From the NCBI GenBank assembly GCA_017745595.1, contig WMBV01000012.1, positions 83,088-147,087 on the forward strand: DNA of 64,000 nucleotides, in the 5' to 3' direction. Below, piece after piece: positions 44,565-54,025 of this stretch (the first letter of the stretch is position 1; each line of letters opens with the position of its first letter). The translations under genes were made by a program, and so were the position numbers. The stretch is from Bordetella petrii. GTDB taxonomy: Bacteria > Pseudomonadota > Gammaproteobacteria > Burkholderiales > Burkholderiaceae_B. A model generated the notes under the pieces. The model saw only the letters and a list, made by a program, of their open reading frames with translations. It was not told where the DNA came from and did no database searches.

Positions 44565-46106
44565 ATGGAAGCGAAGATGTTTGAAAAAGCGATTGAAGAG
44601 TACGAGGCGCGCCGGCGCCGGGGCATGGCCATGGGCGGGGAAGAAAAACTCCGCAAGCGCGCCGAGGAAGGGGTCTTGAATGCGCGGCAGCGCATCGATT
44701 GCCTGGTGGACCCGGACAGTTTCCACGAAACCGGCCTGTTCGCCACCAGCATTCGCCCCGAGATGCGCGACCGTTCTCCGGCCGACGGCAAGATCGCCGG
44801 CTACGGCAAGATCCAGGGGCGCGACGTCGCCGTGGTGTCCAACGACTTCACGGTGATGGGGGCGTCGAGCAGCAAGGTCAATACCGCAAAGGTGGGGCAC
44901 GTCAAGCGCATTGCCACGCAGCGCGGGCTGCCCATGGTTTTCCTGGGGGAATCCACCGGCGCGCGCATGCCCGATGTCATGGGGGCCGAAGGCGTAGGCA
45001 GCGGCGACCGGCCCACCCAATATCGCCGCATGCGCGAAACGCCTTGGGTGTCCGCTGTCCTGGGCCATTGCTACGGTTCGTCGTCGTGGTATGCGGCCCT
45101 GGCCGATTTTGTGGTCATGCGCAAAGGCGCCATCACCGCGGTATCCAGCGTCAAGTTGACGTCGCGCGCCATCAACGAGGCCGTCGACCCCGAGGCACTG
45201 GGGGGCTGGAAGCTGCACACCGAGGTCACCGGCATGGTGGATCTGGCGGTGGACACCGATGAACAGGCCCTGCAGGCGATCCGCAAGTTCCTGTCGTACC
45301 TGCCCAGCCACCACAATGAAGCGCCGCCGGTGCACCCTGTGCCGGAAGGCTCAGGCCGGGACATCGGCCGCATCCTGGACATCCTGCCGGAATCGCGCAC
45401 CCAGGTCTACGACGTGCGCCGGATTCTTGCGCTTATCTACGACAAGGATTCGGTGTTCGAGCTCAAGCCGCGCTTCGGCCGGTCCATCGTGACGGCGCTG
45501 GCCCGCCTGGACGGACGTTCGGTGGGCATCATTGCCAGCAACCCCATGTACAAGGGCGGCGCCATCGACCCTCAGTCGTGCGACAAGGTCGTCAGTTTCA
45601 TGGTCTTGTGCGATTCGTTCAACATTCCGTTGATCTTCATGGTCGACCAACCCGGCTTCCTGATCGGGGTAGAGGGCGAGCGCCAGGGCGCGATCGGCCG
45701 GGTGATGAACTGGATGAACGCGATTTCCCTGGTCACCGTGCCCAAGATCTCGGTCGTCATGCGCAAGACCTACGGGCAGGCGGTGCTGAACATGGGCGGC
45801 GGCGGCAACGCCGACGAGGTGATCAACTGGTTCACCGCCGAGGTGAATTTCATGGACCCCCGGTCCGCGGTGTCCATCGTGCACGGCGTCGAGCCGCAGG
45901 ACGACCCGGAACGGTATCAGCAATTGCTGGACGACATGACCAAGGGCACGACGGCCTACGATGCGGCGGCTGCCTACAGCGCGCACGCGGTGATCCATCC
46001 GGCGCAAACGCGCGCGCACCTGATCCGCAGCCTGGAAGTGCACCAGATGCGGCTGTCCGGCGGCGTGGGCGAGCACCTGATGCGCACCTGGCCCACTAGT
46101 TACTGA
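44565..46106 (+). CDS. Acyl-CoA carboxylase carboxyltransferase subunit
   Basis: A 513-residue biotin-dependent carboxyltransferase with both crotonase-like halves on one chain, as in propionyl- or methylcrotonyl-CoA carboxylase beta subunits. Marks are LNARQRIDCLVDPDSFHETG near residue 40, STGARMPDVMGAEGVGSGDR (about 132-151) and IFMVDQPGFLIGVEGERQGA with YGQAVLNMGGGGNADEV in the second half. ATG at 44565 is used; 44577 is possible. It acts with the biotin carboxylase and BCCP genes that follow. The acyl-CoA accepted is not known. Confidence 0.9.
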   Translation: MEAKMFEKAIEEYEARRRRGMAMGGEEKLRKRAEEGVLNARQRIDCLVDPDSFHETGLFATSIRPEMRDRSPADGKIAGYGKIQGRDVAVVSNDFTVMGASSSKVNTAKVGHVKRIATQRGLPMVFLGESTGARMPDVMGAEGVGSGDRPTQYRRMRETPWVSAVLGHCYGSSSWYAALADFVVMRKGAITAVSSVKLTSRAINEAVDPEALGGWKLHTEVTGMVDLAVDTDEQALQAIRKFLSYLPSHHNEAPPVHPVPEGSGRDIGRILDILPESRTQVYDVRRILALIYDKDSVFELKPRFGRSIVTALARLDGRSVGIIASNPMYKGGAIDPQSCDKVVSFMVLCDSFNIPLIFMVDQPGFLIGVEGERQGAIGRVMNWMNAISLVTVPKISVVMRKTYGQAVLNMGGGGNADEVINWFTAEVNFMDPRSAVSIVHGVEPQDDPERYQQLLDDMTKGTTAYDAAAAYSAHAVIHPAQTRAHLIRSLEVHQMRLSGGVGEHLMRTWPTSY

Positions 46107-46199
46107 TTTCTTGCCGACCCGCTTCGGGACGGGCGTTGCGCCAGCAGCGCCCGCGGGGGAATGTTGTGCCCATGACGGGCGAATGTGGAGAATGGATCG

Positions 46200-47543
46200 A
46201 TGTTTCAGAAGGTGCTTGTCGCGAATCGCGCCGCCATTGCCGCCCGCGTCCTGCGGGCTTTGCGGGCCATGGGCATCCGGTCGGTGGCGGTGTATTCCGA
46301 GGCGGATGCGAATCTGCCGTATCTTGCGCAGGCGGACGAAAGCTATTGCATCGGCGCGGCCGAGCCCGTGCACAGCTATTTGAACCAGGACGCGATTCTG
46401 CGCGTGTTGCGCGACACCGGCGCCGATGCCGTACATCCGGGCTACGGGTTCCTGTCGGAAAATGCGGAATTCGCGCGCCGGGTGCAGGCGGCGGGCGCGG
46501 TGTTCATCGGCCCCAGTCCAGAATGGATCGACGCCATGGGGCACAAGACCCGGGCGCGCGCGCTGATGCAGCAGTACGGCCTGGCCATGGCGCCCAGTTC
46601 CGAACTGTTGACGGGCGATCCGGCGCAGGCGCAGGCGATGGCGCACCAGATCGGCTACCCGGTCATGGTCAAGCCCGCCTCCGGCGGCGGCGGGATCGGC
46701 ATGATGGCTGCGCGCGACGACGCGCAGCTGCTCAAAGCGGTCGAACAGGCGGCATCGCTGGCGCGGCGCAGCTTCGGCAATGCCGAGCTCTACCTGGAGC
46801 GCTTGCTAGAACAGCCCCGCCACATCGAGTTCCAGATGTTGGCCGATCGCGCCGGCAATGTATGCCACCTGTTCGAGCGCGATTGCTCGGTGCAGCGACG
46901 CCACCAGAAAGTAATCGAGGAATCCCCGGCGCCGCTGCTGCCCCGGACCATTGTGGACGCCGCCGGCAACGAGATCGCGGGCGCCCTGCGCAAAATGGGC
47001 TACGACGTCATCGGTACCGTCGAGACCTTGCATGCCCAAGGACGCGGCTTCCAGTTCCTGGAAACCAACACCCGGCTTCAGGTCGAGCATGCGGTGACCG
47101 AAGAGATCACCGGGGTCGACCTGGTTGTGGCCCAGATCCGCCTGGCGGCCGGCGAACTGCTGGGGGCGGTCGTCCCGCAGCCGGTGTCGATCCGCGGCCA
47201 TGCCATCGAGGCCCGCATCTATGCGGAAGACCCGGTGCGCTTCTTTCCTTCGCCGGGCACGCTGAAAGTGCTGCAGTTCCCGTCGGGAGACGGCATCCGG
47301 GTCGAGACCGGCTTTGCCCAGGGCTGCACGGTGACGCCGTACTACGACCCCATGATCGCCAAGCTGATCGTGCACGCACAGGGGCGTGAGCAGGCCATCG
47401 CGCGGTTGCGGCAGGCGCTCGACGCGACGCAGATCGTGGGCGTCAAGCACAACATTCCCTTCATCCAGCGCGTCCTGGCAAGCGAGGCCTTCCAGGCCGG
47501 CAACGTGCACACGGGGCTGGCGGCCCAGGTCCTGGCGGCCTGA
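46200..47543 (+). CDS. Biotin carboxylase subunit
   Basis: A 447-residue ATP-grasp biotin carboxylase, the AccC-like subunit that carboxylates biotin with ATP and bicarbonate. Motifs include FQKVLVANRAAIAARVLRAL at the start, MVKPASGGGGIGMMAARDD (about residues 156-174) as the glycine-rich ATP loop, QKVIEESPAP, and FLETNTRLQVEHAVTEEITG (about 282-301). The chain stops before any biotinyl domain, unlike the fused alpha subunits of most propionyl-CoA carboxylases. The 75-residue BCCP is encoded separately 45 bases downstream. Confidence 0.92.
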   Translation: MFQKVLVANRAAIAARVLRALRAMGIRSVAVYSEADANLPYLAQADESYCIGAAEPVHSYLNQDAILRVLRDTGADAVHPGYGFLSENAEFARRVQAAGAVFIGPSPEWIDAMGHKTRARALMQQYGLAMAPSSELLTGDPAQAQAMAHQIGYPVMVKPASGGGGIGMMAARDDAQLLKAVEQAASLARRSFGNAELYLERLLEQPRHIEFQMLADRAGNVCHLFERDCSVQRRHQKVIEESPAPLLPRTIVDAAGNEIAGALRKMGYDVIGTVETLHAQGRGFQFLETNTRLQVEHAVTEEITGVDLVVAQIRLAAGELLGAVVPQPVSIRGHAIEARIYAEDPVRFFPSPGTLKVLQFPSGDGIRVETGFAQGCTVTPYYDPMIAKLIVHAQGREQAIARLRQALDATQIVGVKHNIPFIQRVLASEAFQAGNVHTGLAAQVLAA

Positions 47544-47588
47544 ACGCCACGCCGTTTCCTCATCATGCAACACCTAGGAGCAATCAAC

Positions 47589-47816
47589 ATGGCCACTGTC
47601 CCCCTGGTCGCTGAAGTTACCGGAAAAGTCTGGAAAGTACTGGTGGAAGCGGGCGGCGCCGTCTCGCCCGACGAACCCGTCCTGATCGTCGAATCCATGA
47701 AGATGGAGATCCCCGTGCTCAGCAGCGATGGCGGCCGCCTGGCCGAGCTGCATGTCAAGGAAGGGGACGCGGTCGAAGACGGGCAGGTGGTCGGCCAGAT
47801 CGACCCGGCCGGCTAA
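47589..47816 (+). CDS. Stand-alone biotin carboxyl carrier protein (75 aa)
   Basis: A 75-residue protein consisting only of a biotinyl/lipoyl domain. The biotin-acceptor lysine is in ESMKMEIPVLSS (about residues 35-46, the MKM motif), and VKEGDAVEDGQVVGQID closes the barrel. It carries carboxybiotin between the two preceding enzymes. There is no N-terminal AccB-like linker. The start at 47589 follows AGGAG. The CoA-transferase gene begins 12 bases later. Confidence 0.92.
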   Translation: MATVPLVAEVTGKVWKVLVEAGGAVSPDEPVLIVESMKMEIPVLSSDGGRLAELHVKEGDAVEDGQVVGQIDPAG

Positions 47817-47828
47817 GGGGCATCCGCC

Positions 47829-49073
47829 ATGACCGCCGACACGTCTTGCCAGGATACTGATCGCGGCCCGCTGAAGGGCATCCGCGTCATCGAGATCTGC
47901 ACAACCATCGCCGGGCCGGCCTGCGGCAGACTGCTGGCCGATTTCGGCGCCGATGTCATCAAGATCGAGCCGCCCGACGGCGACCCCGTGCGCCAGCTGG
48001 GCAGCCACGTCGATGCCGTGTCGCTCTACAGCGCATCGATCCTGCGCAGCAAGCGTTCCATCGTCATCGACCTCAAGACGGAAGCCGGACGCGAAACGGC
48101 CCGGTCGCTGATCCAGCGGGCCGACGTGGTGCTCGAGAACAACCGCCCCGGCGTACTCGAGCGCCTGGGCCTGGGGTATGACGCCATCGCCCGGGTCAAG
48201 CCCGACATCATTTACGCGCGCATCAGCGGCTACGGGCAGGACGGCCCCAATGCCCATTTGCCGGGGTACGGCGCCATCTGCGAAGCCTACGGCGGCGTGC
48301 GCCACATGACCGGCGACCCCGATCGTCCGCCGTCGCGGGTTGCATTGGCCACGACCGACTACCTGACGTCGGTGTACACGGCTTTCGGCATATTGGCGGC
48401 GCTGCGGCATCGCGACAGCACGGGCGAGGGCCAGGTGGTGGACGCGGCGCTCTACGAAGCGGCCTTCACCCAGATGGAGTCGGTGGTGGCCGCGTACGAC
48501 AAGCTGGGCAAGGTGCCCATGCGCCAGGGGCCGAACCTGCCGTCGATGGCGCCCAACAGTCTGTATCCCACCGCCGACGGCGGCTATGTGCTGATCGCGG
48601 CCAACAGCAACGCCACCTTCGAGCGGCTGGCCAAGGCGATGCAGCGGCCCGACCTGCTGACCGACCCGCGCTACTGCACGATTCGCGCGCGCGGCCAGGC
48701 CGAGAATCTGCGCGCCGTGGACGCCATGGTGGCCGACTGGACTGGCCAGTTCGAGGGGCGGGTGCTGGAAGACATGCTCCAGGCGGCCGGCGTGCCGGTT
48801 TCCCGGGTGCTGACCGTCAAGGACATTTTCGACGAAGCCCACTACCGGGCGCGCGACATGATCGTGGAGGTGCCGCACGCGCAGCTGGGCAGCATCCGCC
48901 AGGTCGGGGTGGTGCCCAAGTTGTCGCGCTCTCCGGGGCGAATCCAGCATACCGGGCCCGAGTTGGGCGGCGATACGGGCGACGTGTTGGCCACTGAGCT
49001 GGGCATGGACGCCGAGCAGATCGAGGCCCTGATCCGGTCCGGCGCGGTGTGGCAGGGCAAGGCCTCGCGCTAG
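47829..49073 (+). CDS. Class III CoA-transferase, CaiB/BaiF family
   Basis: A 414-residue CoA-transferase. It shows PLKGIRVIEICTTIAGPACGRLLADFGADVIKIEPPDGD at residues 14-53, LRSKRSIVIDLKTEAGRE, and the likely catalytic aspartate in VALATTDYLTSVYTAFGIL (about residue 177). It probably activates the imported acid to the CoA ester carboxylated by the upstream enzyme. It is the final gene of the MarR-controlled operon and converges with an iclR gene 83 bases away. Confidence 0.9.
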   Translation: MTADTSCQDTDRGPLKGIRVIEICTTIAGPACGRLLADFGADVIKIEPPDGDPVRQLGSHVDAVSLYSASILRSKRSIVIDLKTEAGRETARSLIQRADVVLENNRPGVLERLGLGYDAIARVKPDIIYARISGYGQDGPNAHLPGYGAICEAYGGVRHMTGDPDRPPSRVALATTDYLTSVYTAFGILAALRHRDSTGEGQVVDAALYEAAFTQMESVVAAYDKLGKVPMRQGPNLPSMAPNSLYPTADGGYVLIAANSNATFERLAKAMQRPDLLTDPRYCTIRARGQAENLRAVDAMVADWTGQFEGRVLEDMLQAAGVPVSRVLTVKDIFDEAHYRARDMIVEVPHAQLGSIRQVGVVPKLSRSPGRIQHTGPELGGDTGDVLATELGMDAEQIEALIRSGAVWQGKASR

Positions 49074-49156
49074 CGTCTCTGATCGAGCCGCATCTTTCAT
49101 CCCGGGCGGGCCGCGCAGCAAGCGGTGAAGCACTGACACCGTTGCCCCTCGGAGCC

Positions 49157-49936
49157 TCAAGTCAGCCCCCCGCTCACTTCCTTTGCCAGCCGCTGCAAGC
49201 TGGGCAGAAAATCCGCCACCACGCCCTCGGGGGGGTGCTTGGCCTGGTTCAAGCTGGCGGTCAGCGCCGCCACCAATTCCCCTTGCCGGTTGTATACCGG
49301 CACGGCAAGCGCGCATACCCCCAATTCGTAATGCTGGCTGGCCAGCGCGTACCCCTGGGCTTCGGCCGTACGTATTGCCGCCCGCAGCGGTTCGGCATCG
49401 ACCAAGGTATGCGGCGTCAGCCGTTCAAAAGGCGCTTGCGCCAGGAAGTCATCCAGCTCTTGCGCGCCGAGCTGCGCCAATAGCACGTGCCCCGTGGAAG
49501 TGGCATGCGCCGGCAGGCGCTCGCCCGTGATCAGCCGCCGGGCCGAAGGGCTGCGGATCTCGGCGCGCGCCACATAAATGATGTCGTTCTTGTCCAGCAC
49601 CGACAGCGAACAAATTTCGCCGTGATCGCGCGCGAACTGCTCCAGATAGGGCAGCGCCACTTCACGCAATGAAAGCGAATTCAGATAGGAATAGCCGATA
49701 TCCAGCACCGCTGGCGTCAGCGAGAACGTGCGGCCACTGATGCGCGCGTATCCCAGGGTAACCAGCGTATGCAGCAGGCGCCGTGCGCCCGCGGGCGTGA
49801 CGCCCGCCCGTTCCGCTACTTCGGAAAGCGTCAGTTCGCGGCTGTCGGCCCCGAAGGCGCGGATTACCGCCAGGCCCCGGGCGAACGCTTCCACGAATAA
49901 ATCGCTGCCTTTGGGTAATCCCGGATTTTGCGGCAT
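49157..49936 (-). CDS. IclR family transcriptional regulator
   Basis: A 259-residue IclR regulator with the winged helix near residues 12-75 (SDLFVEAFARGLAVIRAFG, LTLSEVAERAGVTPAGARRLLHTL) and an effector domain with EICSLSVLDKNDIIYVARAE and LPAHATSTGHVLLAQLGAQEL. The start at 49936 is preferred to 49966, which would lie within the operator region. It diverges from the TauD/TfdA-type dioxygenase gene, with two matching TTTC-N7-GAAA boxes in the gap. Confidence 0.9.
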   Translation of the reverse strand: MPQNPGLPKGSDLFVEAFARGLAVIRAFGADSRELTLSEVAERAGVTPAGARRLLHTLVTLGYARISGRTFSLTPAVLDIGYSYLNSLSLREVALPYLEQFARDHGEICSLSVLDKNDIIYVARAEIRSPSARRLITGERLPAHATSTGHVLLAQLGAQELDDFLAQAPFERLTPHTLVDAEPLRAAIRTAEAQGYALASQHYELGVCALAVPVYNRQGELVAALTASLNQAKHPPEGVVADFLPSLQRLAKEVSGGLT

Positions 49937-49956
49937 GGCCCAATTCCTTATGATGA

Positions 49957-49990
49957 TTTCTATCAACGAAATTAATTTCGACTATCGAAA
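49957..49990. promoter_or_regulatory. Two overlapping IclR-type boxes, TTTC-N7-GAAA
   Basis: TTTCTATCAACGAAA (49957-49971) and TTTCGACTATCGAAA (49976-49990) are tandem boxes. Between them they create the perfect palindrome CGAAATTAATTTCG (49967-49980). They lie midway between the iclR and dioxygenase starts. Confidence 0.6.
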
Positions 49991-50035
49991 AATTATAAGC
50001 CAGCCGAGCAAATCGGACCCTAAGGAGATTCCCTA

Positions 50036-50923
50036 ATGCTAGACCTCACGCCAGTGACAGACGGATTCGTCGCAGAAGTCGCCGGCATCGACCTTACCCA
50101 GCCCTTGTCGGCCGAGTTGCGGCAGGGCCTGCGCGACGCCCTGGACCAGTACGGGGTGCTCGTCATTCCCGACCAGCCGCTGGACGAAGCGCAGCAACTG
50201 CGGGTGGCCGAAATCTATGGCCCGCTGGAAACCTCGGTGGGTTCGTATATCGCCAGCGACAAGAAACCCCGGCGGCTGGCGCACGCCCAGCTATCGGATA
50301 TCTCGAACCTGGACGAACAGGGCAAGCTCATCGGCGATGCCGACATTCGTCGCCTTGTTCTATTAAGCAACCAGCTCTGGCACACCGACAGTTCTTTCAA
50401 GAAAACCCCGGCCAGCGCGTCGCTGCTGAATGCGCAAGAAGTGTCCCCGGTGGGCGGCGCCACCGAATTCGCCGACATGCGCGCCGCCTGGGACCACCTG
50501 GACCCCGCCATGCAAGCGCAGATCCAAGACCTGATCGCCATTCACGATTATTTCCACTCGCGCACCTTGCTGGGCCTGGAGTCGCAGGCCATTCCGCCCG
50601 AGTGGCGCGAGCGGCAGCCGCCGGTAAAACAGGTGCTGGTACGGAACAACGCCCACAACCAGAGGCGGTCGCTGTATCTGGCTTCGCACATCAAAGGCAT
50701 CGAAGGCATGAGCGAACAGGAAAGCCGCGCGCTGCTGGACAAGCTGATGGCCTTTGCCACCCAGCCGCGGTTTGTCTACCGCCACCGGTGGCGCGCCAAC
50801 GACCTGGTGATCTGGGACAACCGCTGCACCATGCACCGCGGCACCCACTACAACCAGAAATACCGCCGCGCCATGCGGCGCGCCACCGCCCAAGATGTCG
50901 GCCCCACCGTGCCGATGCAATAA
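50036..50923 (+). CDS. TauD/TfdA family 2-oxoglutarate dioxygenase
   Basis: A 295-residue Fe(II)/2-oxoglutarate oxygenase. The HxD iron motif is in NQLWHTDSSFKKTPASASLL (about residues 114-133), and the distal histidine is in NRCTMHRGTHYNQKYRR (about 263-279) with the 2-oxoglutarate-binding Arg just after. The family includes taurine and 2,4-D dioxygenases; hydroxylation of an unknown acid is expected. The start follows TAAGGAGA. The Bug gene begins 20 bases downstream and an HpaI-type aldolase follows, forming a three-gene operon facing iclR. Confidence 0.9.
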   Translation: MLDLTPVTDGFVAEVAGIDLTQPLSAELRQGLRDALDQYGVLVIPDQPLDEAQQLRVAEIYGPLETSVGSYIASDKKPRRLAHAQLSDISNLDEQGKLIGDADIRRLVLLSNQLWHTDSSFKKTPASASLLNAQEVSPVGGATEFADMRAAWDHLDPAMQAQIQDLIAIHDYFHSRTLLGLESQAIPPEWRERQPPVKQVLVRNNAHNQRRSLYLASHIKGIEGMSEQESRALLDKLMAFATQPRFVYRHRWRANDLVIWDNRCTMHRGTHYNQKYRRAMRRATAQDVGPTVPMQ

Positions 50924-50943
50924 CCCCAAACAGGAGAGACAAC

Positions 50944-51927
50944 ATGAAATTCGCAGCACGCGCGGCCCAGCGGGCCGTACTCGGCATGGGCGTTCTTATC
51001 GGCGCCAGCCTGGCCAGCCCGGCGGCGCTTGCCGCCTACCCGGAACGGCCCATTACCATCGTGGTGCCTTTCGGCGCGGGATCGGGCACCGATGCCATCG
51101 CCCGCATGGTGGCGCAGGGCCTGGGCGACAAACTGGGCCAGCCCGCCGCCGTGGCCAACAAGCCCGGCGCCGGCGGCATCATCGGCGCGTCGTCCGTTGC
51201 CAATAGCCCCGGGGACGGCTACACCTTGCTGGTGGCCACCAGCGGCCCCATGGCGGCCAACGCCAGCCTGTACAGCAAACTGGCCTACGACCCGCAGGCC
51301 GATTTCGAACCCATCGCCATCGTGGCCAAACGGCCCATGGTGATACTGGCCAGCAAAGAAGCCAAGGGCAAGACATTCGCCGACATCGTCGCCGAAGCGA
51401 AAGCCAACCCCGGCAAAGTCAACTTCGGGTCCAGCAACACCACCTCGCGCGTATTCGTCGAGCTGCTGAAAAAAAGCCAGGACGTGCAGGTCGAAACCGT
51501 TCTGTACAAAGACGTGGGCGGCCTGATGACGGACCTGATCAGCGGCCGCGTGTCATACGTATTTGAAGACGCCGGCCCTTCGCTTACCCAGATCAAGGCA
51601 GACCGCGTGAACCTGGTGGCGGTTGCCGACAAAAAGCGGGCCGGCTTCGCGCCCGATACCCCGGCCACCAGCGAATACGGCTTCGACGACCACGGCCTGG
51701 TCACCTGGTATGCCGTCTTCGCGCCCAAGAACACGCCGCCCGAGATCGTCGCCAAACTCAACCAGACCATCAACCAGTACGTGCGAGGCCCCGAGATGAA
51801 AAAAATGGCCGATGACGTGGGCCTGGAACTGGTCAACGTCACTCCCGCCGAATTCAAGGAATTCCAGAAAGGCGAAATCGCCAAATGGAAGCACCTGGTC
51901 GAAATCACCGGCGTCAAACTGGACTGA
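50944..51927 (+). CDS. Tripartite tricarboxylate transporter (Bug/TctC) substrate-binding protein
   Basis: A 327-residue Bug receptor, the fourth in the window. The start at 50944 follows AGGAGAG. The signal peptide is [20 protein letters not shown] with cleavage near ALAAYP. The mature chain opens [20 protein letters not shown], then [21 protein letters not shown]. It sits between the TauD/TfdA dioxygenase and the HpaI-type aldolase, so it is the probable receptor for the compound they break down. The stop is 2 bases before the aldolase start. Confidence 0.93.
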   Translation: MKFAARAAQRAVLGMGVLIGASLASPAALAAYPERPITIVVPFGAGSGTDAIARMVAQGLGDKLGQPAAVANKPGAGGIIGASSVANSPGDGYTLLVATSGPMAANASLYSKLAYDPQADFEPIAIVAKRPMVILASKEAKGKTFADIVAEAKANPGKVNFGSSNTTSRVFVELLKKSQDVQVETVLYKDVGGLMTDLISGRVSYVFEDAGPSLTQIKADRVNLVAVADKKRAGFAPDTPATSEYGFDDHGLVTWYAVFAPKNTPPEIVAKLNQTINQYVRGPEMKKMADDVGLELVNVTPAEFKEFQKGEIAKWKHLVEITGVKLD

Positions 51928-51929
51928 AC

Positions 51930-52691
51930 ATGGCTACCGATAATCCTTTCAAGCAGTCATTAAACGCAGGGCAACGCCAGATCGGGCTGTGGTTATCCAT
52001 GGCCAACCCCTACGCCGCCGAAATGTGCGCGGCCTGTGGATTCGACTGGCTGCTGATCGACGGCGAGCATTCCCCCAACGGGTTAGCTTCCATATTGGGC
52101 CAACTACAGGCCATTGCCGCCTACCCCAGCCACGCGGTGGTGCGCCCCGCCATTGGCGAAACGTGGATGATCAAGCAATTGCTGGATCTGGGCGCCACCA
52201 ATCTGCTGGTACCCATGGTCGACACCGCCGAGCAGGCGCGCGAACTGGTGCGCGCCGTGCGCTATCCCCCGCACGGCGTGCGCGGCGTCGGTTCGCGCCT
52301 GGCCCGCGTGTCGCAGTTCGGCGCGCAAACGGACTACCTGAAAAAAGCGAACGAGCGTGTCTGCCTATTGGTGCAGATCGAGTCGCAAGAAGCGTTGCAG
52401 AACCTGGATGAAATCGCCGCCGTCGATGGCGTGGACGGCGTCTTCATCGGGCCGTCGGACTTGTCGGCATCGATGGGCCTGCTAGGCCAGCCGGGCCATC
52501 CGGACGTACAAGCCGCCATCGCGGATGCCATCAAGCGAATCCGGGCGGCCGGCAAACCGGCGGGGATATTGAGTTTGAATCACGACGAATCGCAGCGCTA
52601 TATCGAGATGGGTGTTTGCTTCGCGGCGGTGGGGGGAGATATTGCCTTGTTGACGGATGGGGGGAGGGCGTTGGCGGGGAGGTTTAGGTAG
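51930..52691 (+). CDS. HpcH/HpaI family aldolase
   Basis: A 253-residue class II aldolase of the 2,4-dihydroxyhept-2-ene-dioate aldolase type, which splits hydroxy-oxo acids to pyruvate and an aldehyde. Marks are [33 protein letters not shown] (about residues 16-48, with the Glu-His pair), [28 protein letters not shown], and the metal ligands in [11 protein letters not shown] and [15 protein letters not shown]. It finishes the TauD/Bug operon, and an intrinsic terminator follows. The base composition drops just downstream. Confidence 0.91.
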   Translation: MATDNPFKQSLNAGQRQIGLWLSMANPYAAEMCAACGFDWLLIDGEHSPNGLASILGQLQAIAAYPSHAVVRPAIGETWMIKQLLDLGATNLLVPMVDTAEQARELVRAVRYPPHGVRGVGSRLARVSQFGAQTDYLKKANERVCLLVQIESQEALQNLDEIAAVDGVDGVFIGPSDLSASMGLLGQPGHPDVQAAIADAIKRIRAAGKPAGILSLNHDESQRYIEMGVCFAAVGGDIALLTDGGRALAGRFR

Positions 52692-52710
52692 AAGCGGATT
52701 GCTTGGTGAG

Positions 52711-52735
52711 AGGGTCGGCTTTGCCGGCCCTTTTT
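52711..52735 (+). terminator. Rho-independent terminator after the aldolase
   Basis: AGGGTCGGC and GCCGGCCC form a stem around a TTT loop, with one G-T pair, followed by TTTTT. It ends the dioxygenase/Bug/aldolase transcript and marks the left side of the accessory region. Confidence 0.8.
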
Positions 52736-52828
52736 GCGATTTTCAGGGATATAGATCCGGTAGCAACACAACCACGCCACGATATATCAGGGTTTGACGA
52801 GAGGTCGAAACCCCGCCACAATCACCGC

Positions 52829-53956
52829 ATGAATTACGGTGAATATATCTGGCAATCGCCGCACTGGCCTGACTGGCGCTACGACCTGGCTGCCCTGGCA
52901 GATCCCTTGGCGGTTGTGAGCCGTGCCCAGGGGCTGCTGCTAGGCCGTCTGACAGACGTAGGAATAACACTGCGCGACGAAGCCAGTCTGGCAGTATTAA
53001 CCGAAGACGTCGTCCAAACCAGTGCCATCGAGGGCGAAATGCTCAACGTCGCCTCGGTCCGGTCTTCTGTCGCACGCCGCTTAGGCGTCGACATCGGTGC
53101 TTTGGCACCCGCAGACCGCCATGTCGACGGCATCGTCGACATGATCTTGGACGCCACCAGCAATGCAACGGCTCCTCTAAGCACCGAACGCCTATTCGGC
53201 TGGCACGCGGCGCTGTTTCCTGCCGGCTATTCTGGCATCAGCGCCATCAACGTCGGCCACTGGCGAGACGACAGCACTGGCCCCATGCAGGTCGTCTCGG
53301 GTTCTATTGGACGGGAAAAGGTGCATTTCGAGGCGCCACCCGCCAACATGCTTGCGGCAGAGATGGCGCGTTTCCTCATCTGGCTAAATGACGCTACCCC
53401 CAAAGAGCCCGCCCTGGTTCGCGCGGGCCTAGGGCACCTATGGTTTGTCACGCTACACCCCTTCGACGACGGCAACGGCCGCATTGCGCGTGCCATCGGC
53501 GATCTACTGCTGACCCGTGCGGATGGCAGCCAACAACGATTTTACAGTTTGTCCGCTCAGATCCAGCGGAAGCGCAAAGCCTACTACGACATCCTTGAAC
53601 GCACACAAAAGGGCGACATGGATGTGACGCAATGGTTAACGTGGTTCTTGGCGACCCTGCTAAAAGCCATCGAAAATGCCCACGGCATCCTCGACCAAGT
53701 GTTCGCCAAAGCGAAGTTTTGGCAACACGCAGCAACCATTCCGATGAATGAGCGGCAGATCAAGGTGCTAAATCGGCTGCTGGATGTGTTTGAGGGCAAG
53801 CTCACCACCAGTAAATGGGCAGCGCTGGCCAAGTGCTCGCAAGACACAGCACTTAGAGACATCACTGAACTACTGCAGGCTGGCATTTTGCAAAAAACCG
53901 CCGCGGGTGGGCGCAGTACAAGCTACGAGATCAAGCACCTCCATGACTCAGCATAA
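52829..53956 (+). CDS. Fic family protein with DUF4172-type N-terminus
   Basis: A 375-residue Fic enzyme, expected to transfer AMP from ATP to a protein target. The Fic motif HPFDDGNGR is at residues 210-218, complete. TSAIEG at 64-69 fits the inhibitory motif (S/T)xxxE(G/N) of class II Fic proteins, placed N-terminal, so the enzyme is probably self-inhibited. The first 90 residues match the N-terminal domain that often precedes Fic, and the last 70 look like a winged helix (WAALAKCSQDTALRDITELLQAGIL). The ATG at 52829 has only a weak ribosome site. Less GC-rich than upstream genes. Confidence 0.9.
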   Translation: MNYGEYIWQSPHWPDWRYDLAALADPLAVVSRAQGLLLGRLTDVGITLRDEASLAVLTEDVVQTSAIEGEMLNVASVRSSVARRLGVDIGALAPADRHVDGIVDMILDATSNATAPLSTERLFGWHAALFPAGYSGISAINVGHWRDDSTGPMQVVSGSIGREKVHFEAPPANMLAAEMARFLIWLNDATPKEPALVRAGLGHLWFVTLHPFDDGNGRIARAIGDLLLTRADGSQQRFYSLSAQIQRKRKAYYDILERTQKGDMDVTQWLTWFLATLLKAIENAHGILDQVFAKAKFWQHAATIPMNERQIKVLNRLLDVFEGKLTTSKWAALAKCSQDTALRDITELLQAGILQKTAAGGRSTSYEIKHLHDSA

Positions 53957-54025
53957 GCAAACACCAATGCAGGGGAGCAACGTTTCGCGACGTCAAAATA
54001 TCTCGGAAGCACCAAGGAGGCACAA

